DNA of 50,080 nucleotides from UMGS1781 sp964389545 (lineage in GTDB: Bacteria > Bacillota > Clostridia > TANB77 > CAG-508): positions 1-50,080 of the forward strand of contig CAYMDN010000007.1 of the NCBI GenBank assembly GCA_964389545.1, written 5' to 3'. Shown here piece after piece: positions 27,719 to 39,000 of this stretch. The notes beneath the pieces were generated by a model. The model searched no databases. It was not told where the DNA came from and saw only the letters and a program-made list of their open reading frames with translations. The first letter of the stretch is position 1. The number at the start of each line of letters is the position of its first letter. A program made the position numbers and the translations under genes.

Positions 27719-30002
27719 AAGTGTTCAACAAGCAATTCCAATTAAAGCTATTTATGAAGATGGAATATTTCAAGTAGGATGGAATAAATATTCAAGAGCA
27801 TTTAAGTTTACAGATGTGAATTATGCTGTTGCAGGACAGGAAGACCAAGAAATGATGTTTTTAGGTTATGGTAGAATACTTAATTTATTAGATTGTGGAG
27901 CATCTACAAAATTAACAATAATTAACAGAAAACTAAACAAAATAGACTTTGATAATAAAATAAAATTAAAATTAGAGGATGATAACTTAACGAAATATAG
28001 AAAAGAATACAATGATATACTTGCGAAAAATTCAATCGATTCTAAAAATATGATACAAGAAAAGTTAATAACAGTAACAATAGATAAAAAGAATATTAAC
28101 GAAAGTAGGAATTACTTTTCAAGAACAGGAACAGAATTAAGTAGCAATTTTGCAAAATTAAATTCAAAATTTACAGAATTAGACATAAATGAAAGATTGC
28201 GAATATTCTATGATTTCTTCAGAACTGGAGAAGAAGATTTATATAATTTTGATATAAAACAATGTATGAGAAAGGGACATAGCTTCAAAGACTATATTTG
28301 CCCAGACACATTTGAATTTAAGTCAGATTATTTTAAAATGGGCAACAGATATGGTAGAGTATTATTCTTAAAAGAATATGCCAACTTTATAAGAGATAGT
28401 ATGATATCAGAACTAACAGATTTAGACAAAAATATGATGTTAAGTGTTGATATAAAGCCTGTCCCACAAGAAGTTGCAATAAAAAAGGCAGAAAGAATAA
28501 GACTAGGTGTAGAAACAAATATAACACAATGGCAAAAAAGACAAAATGCTAACAATAATTTTTCTGCTGTTATTCCTTATGATTTAGAACAACAAAGAGA
28601 AGAAAGCAAAGACTTTTTAAATGATTTAACTACTCGTGACCAAAAGATGTTTTTTGGAACAATAACATTAGTTCATACTGCAGATACAAAAGAAGAATTA
28701 GATAATGATACAGAAAGTTTAATAACAACAGCAGGTAAATATTTATGTCAGTTATCAGTTTTAAAATATCAACAAATGGATGGACTTAATACTGTTATGC
28801 CATCTGGAGTAAAAAGAATAAATACAAAAAGAACTTTGACAACAGAAAGCTTATCCTCATTTATGCCTTTTAAAGTACAAGAAATACAAGATAATAAAGG
28901 CGTATATTATGGAAAAAACATTATTTCAAAAAATATGATACTAATAGATAGAAACGAATTACAAAATGGTAATTCGTTTATTTTAGGTGTAAGTGGTAGT
29001 GGTAAGAGTTTTACTGCAAAACAAGAAATAACATCTATTGCATTAAGAGATAAAAACGCAGATATAATTATTATAGATCCAGAGGCAGAATATAAACCTT
29101 TAATAAAAGCATTAGGTGGAGAGGTTATAAAAATATCTTCTACGAGTGACAATCATATCAATGCATTAGATTTAAGTAAAGACTATGATGAGAAAAATCC
29201 AGTAACAGTAAAAGCAGAATTTATACTATCGCTTTGTGAGCAAGTAATAAACAACATTACTCCAAACCAAAAAGCAATAATAGATAGGTGTGCAACTCTT
29301 GTTTATAGATACTATAAACAAGGCAATTATGAGGGAACACCACCAACTTTAGATGATTTTAGAGAAGTATTATTAAAACAACAAGAGCCAGAGGCAAAAG
29401 ATATTGCATTAGCATTAGAATTATTTACAAAAGGTAGTTTAAATACTTTCTCAAAACAAACTAATGTAGAAACTAATAATAGATTAATATGTTATGATAT
29501 TATTGATTTAGGAGAGCAATTAACACCAATAGGAATGCTTGTAATATTAGATAGTATATTAAATAGAATTGCAATGAATAGAACAAAAGGAAAGAGAACT
29601 TATATTTTTATAGATGAAATTTATTTGTTATTCAAATATAAATATACATCTGAATTTATTTATAAGCTGTGGAAAAGAATAAGAAAATATGGAGGTTGTG
29701 CAACAGGTATCACACAAAATGTCGAAGAACTACTTGAAAATGATAAAGCTAGACTGATGTTAGCAAATTCAGAACTTATAATAATGCTTAATCAATCTGC
29801 AACAGATAGAGAAAGATTATCAGAAATATTAAATATCTCTGAAATGGAGAAAACATTTATAAGTAATGTAGATTCTGGAGAGGGATTAATAAGAGTAAGA
29901 AGTTCGCTAGTTCCGTTTAAAAATAAATTTCCAAAAGATACTGAACTATACAAATTGATGACTACAAAATTTGAAGAAACTACAAATGAGGTGGAAAGTT
30001 GA
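27669..30002 (+). CDS. virB4-like: VirB4-type conjugation ATPase
   Basis: 777 residues, full length without any shift. Walker A is GVSGSGKS at residues 440-447, Walker B-region IIIDPEAEYKPL is near 468, and late motifs include TYIFIDEIYLLF and GITQNVEELL. The start is TTG at 27669 with GGAGG nine bases upstream, inside prgI. As the energising ATPase of the type IV channel it is essential for transfer, yet it has no CGG site, in contrast to virD4 and virB6 on either side. The stop overlaps the sortase start by 4 bases. Confidence 0.93.
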   Translation: MKILKREKQKEKIKIPRSVQQAIPIKAIYEDGIFQVGWNKYSRAFKFTDVNYAVAGQEDQEMMFLGYGRILNLLDCGASTKLTIINRKLNKIDFDNKIKLKLEDDNLTKYRKEYNDILAKNSIDSKNMIQEKLITVTIDKKNINESRNYFSRTGTELSSNFAKLNSKFTELDINERLRIFYDFFRTGEEDLYNFDIKQCMRKGHSFKDYICPDTFEFKSDYFKMGNRYGRVLFLKEYANFIRDSMISELTDLDKNMMLSVDIKPVPQEVAIKKAERIRLGVETNITQWQKRQNANNNFSAVIPYDLEQQREESKDFLNDLTTRDQKMFFGTITLVHTADTKEELDNDTESLITTAGKYLCQLSVLKYQQMDGLNTVMPSGVKRINTKRTLTTESLSSFMPFKVQEIQDNKGVYYGKNIISKNMILIDRNELQNGNSFILGVSGSGKSFTAKQEITSIALRDKNADIIIIDPEAEYKPLIKALGGEVIKISSTSDNHINALDLSKDYDEKNPVTVKAEFILSLCEQVINNITPNQKAIIDRCATLVYRYYKQGNYEGTPPTLDDFREVLLKQQEPEAKDIALALELFTKGSLNTFSKQTNVETNNRLICYDIIDLGEQLTPIGMLVILDSILNRIAMNRTKGKRTYIFIDEIYLLFKYKYTSEFIYKLWKRIRKYGGCATGITQNVEELLENDKARLMLANSELIIMLNQSATDRERLSEILNISEMEKTFISNVDSGEGLIRVRSSLVPFKNKFPKDTELYKLMTTKFEETTNEVES

Positions 30003-30730
30003 AAAGAATTGCATACATAGTAATTGTTATACTACTAATAAGCATTATGCTTATTAGTAGTTATATTTTATATAAGAATTATGAAGAAGAATATAAGCAA
30101 GAAGAAATATTCAAAGAATTAAGCAATGTAGCTGTAGAAGATAATAGAACAGAAAATAACATTGATATAAATATAGAAAATTTATACAAAATAAATAAAG
30201 ATATTGTTGGGTGGATTAAAATAGAAGATACAAATATTAGTTATCCAATAATGCAAACAAAAGATAGACCTAATTATTATTTAGATAAGAATTTTTATAA
30301 AGAATATTCATTTATGGGAACACCATATATAGATGAAAAATGCAATATAGAAAGTAGTAACAATATTATAATATACGGACATCACATAAAAGGAAATAAG
30401 ATGTTCGGAGAATTAGAGAATTATAAGAGTGAAGCATATTATAAAAATCATAAAATAATAAAATTTTATACTCAAAATAATATTGCAGAATATGAAATAA
30501 TATCTGTATTTAAAACTACTGTATATAATAATATAGGTTTTAAATATTATCAATTTCATAATATGAGAAGTAAAGGAGAGTTTGATAGATTTATTAGTAA
30601 GTGTAAAGAACTCTCTTTTTATAATATCAAAGAAACAGCACAATATGGCGACCAACTCATAACACTTTCAACTTGTGAATATTCTCAAAAAAATGGAAGA
30701 TTAGTAGTAATAGCAAAAGCAATCACATAG
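29999..30730 (+). CDS. srtB-like: Class B sortase
   Basis: 243 residues. An N-terminal membrane anchor (residues 3-22) precedes a sortase domain with NKDIVGWIKIEDTNISYPIM, catalytic His in IIYGHHIKG near residue 128, Cys in TLSTCEYS near 225 and Arg in NGRLVVIAK near 234. The TTG start overlaps the virB4 stop. It should anchor the CnaB adhesin, whose PKTG signal is made only after a +1 shift at 6138, and perhaps other surface parts of the transfer apparatus. Confidence 0.9.
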   Translation: MKRIAYIVIVILLISIMLISSYILYKNYEEEYKQEEIFKELSNVAVEDNRTENNIDINIENLYKINKDIVGWIKIEDTNISYPIMQTKDRPNYYLDKNFYKEYSFMGTPYIDEKCNIESSNNIIIYGHHIKGNKMFGELENYKSEAYYKNHKIIKFYTQNNIAEYEIISVFKTTVYNNIGFKYYQFHNMRSKGEFDRFISKCKELSFYNIKETAQYGDQLITLSTCEYSQKNGRLVVIAKAIT

Positions 30731-30741
30731 GAGGTGGTACA

Positions 30742-32305
30742 TTGTCAGATATAAAAGTAAGAAATAGTACAAAATCAACAATTAAAAAATTTGATAGAGT
30801 TGCGAATTATAGTAAAAAGTTAAAAGATAATATTGTAGATTTAAAAAGCAAATCAAACTATAACACTGAAGAAACACCAACAGAATACGGAGAAAGCAAA
30901 ATAAACAATGGTACTAGCACAATATTAAGAAAAGGAACAAATATATTTAATAAATATGGACAAAAATCAGTTAAAAAATTAGCAGATACAATGAAAAAAG
31001 AACAAAAGAAAGAGTTAATGAGAAAAAACATAAAAAATGCTACTATGCTGAATAAGAATACGAAAAAAACAATAAAAGGAATAACTAATGATACTAGAAA
31101 AGGAATAAAAACTGCTAAAAATTTAAAGAAAATAAATAAGACTAGACAAAAGACTATGCAAAAAATGAAACAAACGGCACAGGCTATAAAAAAGGCTATA
31201 AAGATTACAGTAAAAACAGTAATAAATGCGATTAAAGCAATAATTAGAGCGTTAAATTCGTTACTAATACTACTTACTGGAGGACTGTGGATTTTTGTTA
31301 TCATAATATTGATTATCTGTATGATTGGATTATTAGTAGCTTCAATTTTTGGTATTTTTTTCTCGAGTGAAAACACTGGACAAAGTGAATTTAAAAGTAT
31401 GAGCTCAGTAGTATCAGAATTAAATAGAGAATTTATTGGTAAAGTTGTGCAAATACAAAAAGATAATCCGTATAAAGAGTATGATATAAATTCCAACAGA
31501 GCAAACTGGAAAGACATATTAGCAGTTTATGCAGTTAAAGTGAACAACGGAGATAATAGTACAGAGTTAGTAACTCTAGATGAGAATAAAATAAATACAT
31601 TAAAAGAAATTTTTTGGGAAATGAATGAAGTGAATTTTGCTAAAGATGAAAATAGATATACTAAAAAGATTATACATTTTAGCTATACAGAAACTGTAGA
31701 AATAGTAGAAGTCACATTACATATAAATATAAATGGAAAAAGTGCCTATGAAATGGCTGATAAATATAATTTTAATGAAGAACAAAGAAAACAACTAGAA
31801 GAATTATTGAAAGATGACTATTCTAGTGCTTGGGCTTCAGTAATATATGGAACATCAGCAGGTAGTAATGATATTGTTGGAGTGGCAGAATCGCAATTAG
31901 GTAATGTAGGTGGACAACCTTATTGGAGTTGGTATGGATTTTCTAAAAGAGAAGAATGGTGTGCTTGTTTTGTAAGTTGGTGTGCTAATCAATGTGGTTA
32001 CATAGAGAGAGGTATTATTCCTAAATTTGCATCTTGCCATAGCGAAGGGGTAAATTGGTTTAAAGCTTGTAACTTATGGAGAGAAAGAGGATATATACCT
32101 AAAGCACGGAGATATTATATTTTTCGATTGGATTGACTCTTCAACAGGAATGAGAAACGGAATTGCAGATCATGTTGGAATTGTTGAAAAAATAGAAAAT
32201 GGACGAGTATACACAATAGAGGGAAATACAAGTGATACTTGCGATAGGAAAGATTACGACTTATATAGTGAAAATATATTAGGTTATGGAACACCGATGT
32301 ATTAA
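30742..32305 (+). CDS. CHAP-type peptidoglycan hydrolase of the transfer apparatus, CGG +1 site
   Basis: 520 residues with one +1 shift. A long basic N region with coiled segments is followed by one membrane span (about residues 170-200), a middle domain resembling VirB8/NTF2-like folds by position, and a C-terminal CHAP amidase: catalytic Cys in EEWCACFVSWC near residues 405-413 and His in ADHVGIVEK near 476. The C at 32107 must be skipped to give PKA-GDIIFFDW, the standard CHAP sequence between Cys and His. Unshifted reading lacks the His and stops nine codons on. It should open the cell wall for the channel. The TTG start follows GGAGGTGG. Confidence 0.87.
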
Positions 32306-32327
32306 GTATGAAAGGAATGATGAAACT

Positions 32328-32516
32328 ATGAAAATAAATAAATTTGATGTAGTAGAGTTGAAAGATAAAAAACGAGCAACAATTTTAGATATTATTAAAA
32401 ATAAAAATGAATATTTAGCAGAGATAGTAAATGCTTATGGAATAACACTTGGAAATAAAATTATAAGTAGTAGCGATATAAACAGAGTGGTGTATTCTAA
32501 AGCTATTGTAAGATAA
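32328..32516 (+). CDS. Small DUF4926-like protein, 62 aa
   Basis: 62 residues from the ATG at 32328, which follows AAAGGA. INKFDVVELKDKKRATILDI and the alternating strands resemble DUF4926-type small beta proteins; this is pattern recognition only. It ends the transfer operon before a terminator. Confidence 0.6.
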   Translation: MKINKFDVVELKDKKRATILDIIKNKNEYLAEIVNAYGITLGNKIISSSDINRVVYSKAIVR

Positions 32517-32522
32517 AATAAT

Positions 32523-32551
32523 AGTACCACTTGTTTAAAATGAGTGGTACT
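32523..32551. terminator. Hairpin at end of transfer operon
   Basis: A 9-bp stem, AGTACCACT (32523-32531) with AGTGGTACT (32543-32551). It lies between the plus-strand transfer operon and the convergent minus-strand gene ending at 32561, so it could stop both. T tracts are short. Confidence 0.6.
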
Positions 32552-32560
32552 TAACCTATT

Positions 32561-32736
32561 TTATATTATATCAATTTCATTGACACTGACAATTCTATCA
32601 TAACGCTCTTGTGTGATATATCCGATTATTCAACATATCTTTAAAAGTTATTAGAGCGTGTTCTCCGATTTTTATATTCTTTTCTTAGGACTGTGTCACT
32701 TCGACAGCTTAATTCTTCTAATTGTTTTATATTCAT
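32561..32736 (-). CDS. Small minus-strand gene with two CGG +1 sites, 57 aa
   Basis: On the minus strand an ATG at 32736 follows AAGGAGG at ideal spacing and a good promoter. The frame reads MNIKQLEELSCRSDTVLRKE and continues to a CGG at plus positions 32665-32667. Skipping the C (complement of 32667) gives N-GEHALITFKDMLNN up to a second CGG at 32622-32624. Skipping that C (complement of 32624) gives GYITQERYDRIVSVNEIDII and a stop at 32561. Without the shifts the product stops after nine codons. The rejoined 57-residue protein is helical, with a short GYITQERYD segment reminiscent of SHOCT-like tails. Conventional gene callers would miss it. Function unknown. Confidence 0.75.
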
Positions 32737-32763
32737 TTTAAATGCCTCCTTAAAACTTAAACA

Positions 32764-32792
32764 ATTATATAATTATAAAAATAAAAAATCAA
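32764..32792 (-). promoter_or_regulatory. Promoter for minus-strand gene
   Basis: On the minus strand TTGATT (32792-32787), a 17-bp spacer and TATAAT (32769-32764) form a strong sigma-A type promoter about 28 bases before the ATG at 32736. Confidence 0.7.
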
Positions 32793-33043
32793 GATATAGA
32801 TTAAATTAAAATATCAACAATAAAGAAAATATCGCCCAAAGCGATAAAAAGAAACACAAAAATAGTGATATTTTATTTTTAACTTATCATATTTTGTCGA
32901 AAAAGATAAAACAAAGTCAAAAAATGCAAATAATCGTCGAACGAAAGTTCTGGCTATTTTGTTGTAAATATGATATTCTTATTTTGTGAAATTTTGGCGA
33001 ATTATGCCTAATTTCAAAATTTTTATAAAGGGGGTATCTAAAA
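32793..33043 (+). promoter_or_regulatory. Intergenic leader of the rhs gene
   Basis: No gene seen. It holds a small hairpin, TATCGC (32830-32835) with GCGATA (32841-32846), and a second hairpin at 32988-33015 (GAAATT with AATTTC, inner GGC with GCC) ending 11 bases before the AAAGGGGG ribosome site. TGTCGAA at 32895-32901 and CGTCGAA at 32935-32941 match or nearly match the Spo0A box, but such 7-mers are expected by chance. The leader may control translation of the Rhs protein. Confidence 0.4.
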
Positions 33044-36000
33044 GTGGAAAGTAAAAAGACTACGACTTCATACCAAAGAAAAAGAAGATTAATAGCTTTG
33101 TTATTGCTGTTAATCTTTTTGTTTCAACCAATTTCACAAGCAACTAGCGAAATAGTATATGTTGCAAATGAAATTGAAAAAGGGCAAACACAAGAAGTAG
33201 TGGATAATACAGATGAGTTTAGCTATCCACAAGAGAACAAAGCTAATGAGAATGGAGGTACAGTAGAAGGAAAAGAAGTACCTAAAGAAATTCTCGAAAA
33301 AAAACCAGACATAATTAAACAGAACGATACGGAGGAAGGAGAAAAGGTAGAAGTAGACAAGTATAGTGTAACATACAAAACTGGGGAAAATACATATAAA
33401 AAAGTAATCTCTCCTGTTCCAAACACTTACACAGATAAAAACGGAAAAGAGCAAGAAATAGATAATACACTTGTATCTACTAATACTAATTTTTTTGACA
33501 ATTCAAAAGAATACACAAATAATAAGAATAGCTTTAAAGTAACATTACCAGAAGAAATAAAAGAAAATGATAGCATTACAATAGAAGAAAACAACAAAAG
33601 TATAGAGTTAGTTCCAGTAGATGGAGATTTTACTAATTCTGTAGTATTAGAAAATGCTATAAGATACAACAATGTTTTTGACGGAGTAGACTTTCAATAT
33701 ACTGTAAATAATGCAGGATTAAAAGAAGATATTATATTAAACAAATATGTAGAAAAAAATGAATATGAATATGAATTAAAATTACAAAAAGGATTAGTTG
33801 CAAAAAAAGAATCAAGTATTGTTAATATTTATAACGGAGAAGAAAGAATATATACAATTGAAGCACCAATGATGCAAGATGCAAATGGGGAAATAAGTTT
33901 TGGTATCAATATGGAGTTAGAAGAAAGAGATGGAAAATACTTTATAAAAGTTACAGCAGACAAAGAATGGATTGCTGAACCAGAAAGAGTTTATCCAATA
34001 AAAATAGATCCAACAATTTCTTCAACTCAAGCATTAGATGATACATTATATTTTACTACAGTTGAAGAATATGCACCAAACCTAGAATTAGGAAATGTTA
34101 ATTACACATATGTTGGCTATGACAATGGTAAAGCAACAGGTACATCTTATGGAACAGGTGGAACAGGACACGGAATTACAAGAATATATACTATGCTTGA
34201 TGTTTCTAGTATTCCATCAGAGGCAGTAATAAATAGTGCAACATACACAGTTTATCAAAGGTCAACATTTTACAAAAGAACTACATCAACAGGTATAAGA
34301 ATGGAAATGGCATTATATAGTGTAGGCGAAGATTGGAAAGGTAAAAAATCTTGGAACAATCAACCTTTTGATGGACAAGAGTTTATCGATTCAAAACAAG
34401 TTTTAGATGCAGAAGGTTATATTGCATACAACATAAGAGATTTAGTAAACGATTGGGTAAGAGGAATAAAAGCAAACAAAGGAATGTGTTTAAGAGCAAT
34501 ATCAGAAAATACAATGCAATGCGAATGGATAGGTTCAACTGCAGCAGGAGCTAGTAACCCAACTTATGCACCTAGATATGAGATAACATATACATTACAA
34601 GATCCAGTAGATGAGAACTTACCATTAAATGATTTAACTATCAATTTAAGAGTAATAAATGAGAAAGACTCAAATGGAAAATTAAGATTTAACGGAGTAT
34701 TTTTAGATGGTGTATCAAAACCAAATACTATAGTAGGATATTGGAGTGAACCAGAAGTAGGTGCTACAGGAGCATCTTATTCAAGTTATAGCTATAAATA
34801 TCCAAATAGCGAAGAAATAAATAACTATTATCCAAATAGTAATAAATACAAAGATAAAATTTCAAACTGGCAGAGTCAAGGACTATTTACAAACTTTGAA
34901 TTCAACAAATTATATACATTTTATGCTAGAGCTACAGATGGTGTAAATGTATCAGATAATAAACAAAGTGATAGCTTTATAATATATAAAGTAAAACAAA
35001 GAGATACAATACCATATATAGCAAATTATTATGGAGTTCCAGCAAGTCAAATAATGAAAGACAATAGAGTACAAGATACTCTACTTGTAGAAAACAATAC
35101 ATTATTTATAAGAAACCCACAACAAAATGCAGACAAACCATATACACCAGGAGAACTAACAGATAAACAAAAACAAGAAATAGATGGAGCATTAAGAGGA
35201 AGAAACTTACATTGTGAATATGGATATGAGCCTATAAACCTAAACACAGGAAACTTCTATATGGCAAAGACAGATGCTAGTATATCAGATTTAGATGGAT
35301 ATTTTGAAATAAATAGAACATATAATTCTAAAGCAGAGGGATATAATTCAGCTTTCGGAAGAAACTGGGATTTTGAATATGCAGAAAGTTTATCTAAACT
35401 AGAAGATGGAACAATCATATATTCAAAAGGAAATGGACAACAACTATTCTTCAAATCAAACGGTCAAGGAGGATATGTATCTCCTTATGGAACACAATTA
35501 GAATTAGTTGAAAATCAATATGAAGTAACAGTAGATGAAAATACAGAAACTAGAGTAAATTATACAATAACAGATAAAACAACAAAAGAAGTAAGACAAT
35601 TTAATTCTTATGGATTATTAACTAAAATAACAGACCTATTAGGAAACGAAACAAAAATAGAATATACAGAAGAATTAAAAATAAGTAAAATAGTATCACC
35701 TACAGGAAAAGTTTATGAAATAACAATGGATAACACAGGAAAAATAACAAAAATAACTTTACCAAATGGTGGAATATTACAATATGAATATGACGCAAAT
35801 AATAATTTAGTAAAATATACAAATGCAGAGGGAAGAACAGAAACATATCAATATGATGAAAACTATAAAATGACATCTTGGGTAGACGGAAATGGAAATC
35901 AAGTTGTAAAAAATGAATATGACTCAGAAGGTAGAGTAACAAAACAATATAATGCAAATGGAGATTGTGCAATATTAAAATACGAAGATGGAAAAACTAT

Positions 36001-39000
36001 ATCTACAGATAATAATGGAAACACAACAGTATATTACTATAATGACAGAGGATATACTACAAAAATAGAATATCCAGATGGTGGAGTACTAGAAAAAACT
36101 TATGATGATAAAGGAAATTTAACAACAGAAACAGATGTATTAGGAAATGTAACAAAATATGAATATGATGCAAATTCTAATTTAGTAAAACAAATAAGAG
36201 CAGATGGAGCAGAAAAAACAATATCATATAATAGCTTAAACAAAATTATTAAAATAGTTGATTTTGATGGAAAAGTAACAGCTTATGAATATGATAACAA
36301 AGGTAATGTAACAAAAGAAACAAACAATGCAGGAATTGTTACAACATATCAATATGATGAATTAAACAGATTAGTAAAAGCAATAGATGGAAAAGGAAAT
36401 ACAACACAATATAGTTATGACGGAGCTAATATAACATCTGTTACAAATAGATTAGGACAAGTTACAAAAATATACTATAATTCTATGAATCAAGTAACAG
36501 CAATAGAAAATCCAAAAGGAGAAATTTCAAGAGTTGTATATAATCTAGCAGGAGACAAAGTAACAGAACAATTAGCAGATTCTACAGAAACAATATATAG
36601 CTATGATGCAGGTGGAAGACTTGTAACAATTACAGACGCAAAAGGAAATGTCACGAAATTTGAATATAATAGTGTAGATAGTGTAGTAAAAGCAATAGAC
36701 GCAGTAGGAAATGAAACAAAAATAGAATATGACAAAAATCAAAATAAAACAAAAGAAATAGATGGAGAAAATAGAGCAGTAAGTTATCAATATGACTCTA
36801 TGAACAGAATAACAAAAGTAACAGACGCAAATGGAAATACAACAACAGTAGAATATGATAAAGCAGGAAATATAACAAAAGTAATAGACGCAAATGGAAA
36901 TGAAACTACTTATAAATACAATACAGTATTAAATAAAGTAGTAGAAGAAACAACTCCATTAGGTAATACAACAAAACTAGAATATGATTTAAACGGAAAT
37001 TTAGTAAAAGTAATAAGTGAAGAAAATCTAGTAACAACATATAAATATGATAATCTAAACAGATTAGTAGAAGAAGTTTTACCAACAGGAGAAATAACAA
37101 CATATTCTTATGATGAAAATAATAACATAGTAAAAATAAAAGATAATAGCGATAGAGCATACACATACGAATATGACAAAGAGAACAGATTAGTAAAAAC
37201 AATAAACCCATTAGGATATACAGAACAATACATATATGATTTAGCAGGAAATGTAGAGAAAATGATAGATGTTGCAGGAGATGAAATCAATTATCAATAT
37301 GATGCAGTAGGAAGATTGCAACAAATAAAATATCAAGAAGAAAATACATATCAATTCAAATATGATATAAATGGAAATATTGTTGAATCTATTGACTCAA
37401 ATGGAAATGTAACAAAGAAAGAATATGACGCAATAGATAGAGTAATATCTGAAATAGACGCAACAGGAAGTATTACAAAATATGAATATGATAAAGTAAG
37501 CAATGTAGTAAAAACAATAGACGCATTAAATGGAACAACAATATATGGATATGACAAAGTAGGACAAATAAAAGAAGTTACAGATGCAAATGGAAATAAA
37601 TATACATTAGAATACGATAAACTAGGAAACAACACTAAAATAATTGATGCTTTAGGAAACGAAACAACATTAGAATATGATAAAGAAAATAAACTAATAA
37701 AAACAACAAGTTCAGAGGGATTAGTAACACAATACGAATATAATAAACTTGGACAAGTAACTAAAGTTTATGACAATGCAAACAATCAAATAGTATATAC
37801 TTATGAAAATACAAGAGTAGTAAAACAAGAAGACATTGCAGGAAGAACAATTGAATATAAATACGATTTAGCAGGAAATGTAATAGAAATCAAAAATTAC
37901 GATGAAACAATAACAAAGTATGAATATGACAAATTAGACAGACTAACAAAAGTAACAGACGCAGAAGGAAATATAACAGAATTTACTTATGACGCAAAAG
38001 GAAATGTAATTACTAAAAAAGAAGATGATGAAAGAATATGGCAATATGAATATGATAGAATAGGAAACATATTAAAAGAAACAAACCCAGAAAAAGCTAC
38101 AACAAGTTATGAATATGATAAAAATAGTAACTTATTAAAAATAGTAAATGCAAACGGAACAGAAAAAACATATACTTATGATAGCTTAAACAGAATAACA
38201 TCAATAGCAGATGAAAATTCTAATACAACAAGTGTATCTTATGACGCATTAAGCAGAATAATAGGAATTACAAAACCAGAAGGTGGAAAAACAGAATACT
38301 TATATGACGCAGTTGGAAACTTAATAAAAGAAAAAGACGAGTTAGAAAATATAACAACTTACGAATATGACGCAATGCAAAATTTAAGAAAGATAATATC
38401 TCCAAAAGGTGCTATAACACAATATGAATACAATACTTTAGGAGATGTTGTAAAAACAATAGATGCACTAGGAAATATAACAACAAATAAACTAAACTTA
38501 AATGGACAAATAGAAGAAATACAACAACCAAACGGTGCTAAATATAGTTATCAATATGACGAGCTACAAAGATTAACAAAAGTACAAGCACCAGAGGGAG
38601 TAGAAAGAACATTAGTATATGACTTAAAAGATAACTTAATAGAAGAAATAGATGCAAATGGAAATAGTACAAAATATACTTATGACATAATGCACAGATT
38701 AACAGAAGTAACAAATGCAAACGAAAATAAAGAAATATATGAGTATGATAATAGAGGAAATCTAAAATCATTCACAAATACAAAAGGTGTAAAAACTGGA
38801 TATACTTATGATTTATTAGATAGATTAAATAGTACAATAGATGCAACAGGTTTAGTAACAACATTTGAATATGATACATTAGGAAATCTAACAAAACAAG
38901 ATAGATCTGGTGGAAGAATAACAACTTATCAATATGATAATGTTTCAAATATTACTAAAGTAACAAACGCATTAAATAATAGCACAAGCTATGAGTACAA

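Noticed and set aside
350..32305. The split genes as ordinary pseudogenes or sequencing errors
   Set aside because: All 15 lesions are the same single base, in the same codon phase, before GGA or GGT, on both strands and outside homopolymers, with no other stops or indels in the genes. Random decay or basecalling error would not give that. Raw reads remain the decisive test.
350..32305. Simple reassignment of CGG to another amino acid
   Set aside because: Changing the meaning of CGG does not repair the reading frame; every site still hits a stop within a few codons. Only a one-base advance restores the proteins.
32895..32941. Spo0A boxes upstream of the rhs gene
   Set aside because: TGTCGAA at 32895-32901 and a near match at 32935-32941, plus others at about 44257 and 45386, are at the frequency expected by chance for a 7-mer in 50 kb of such DNA.
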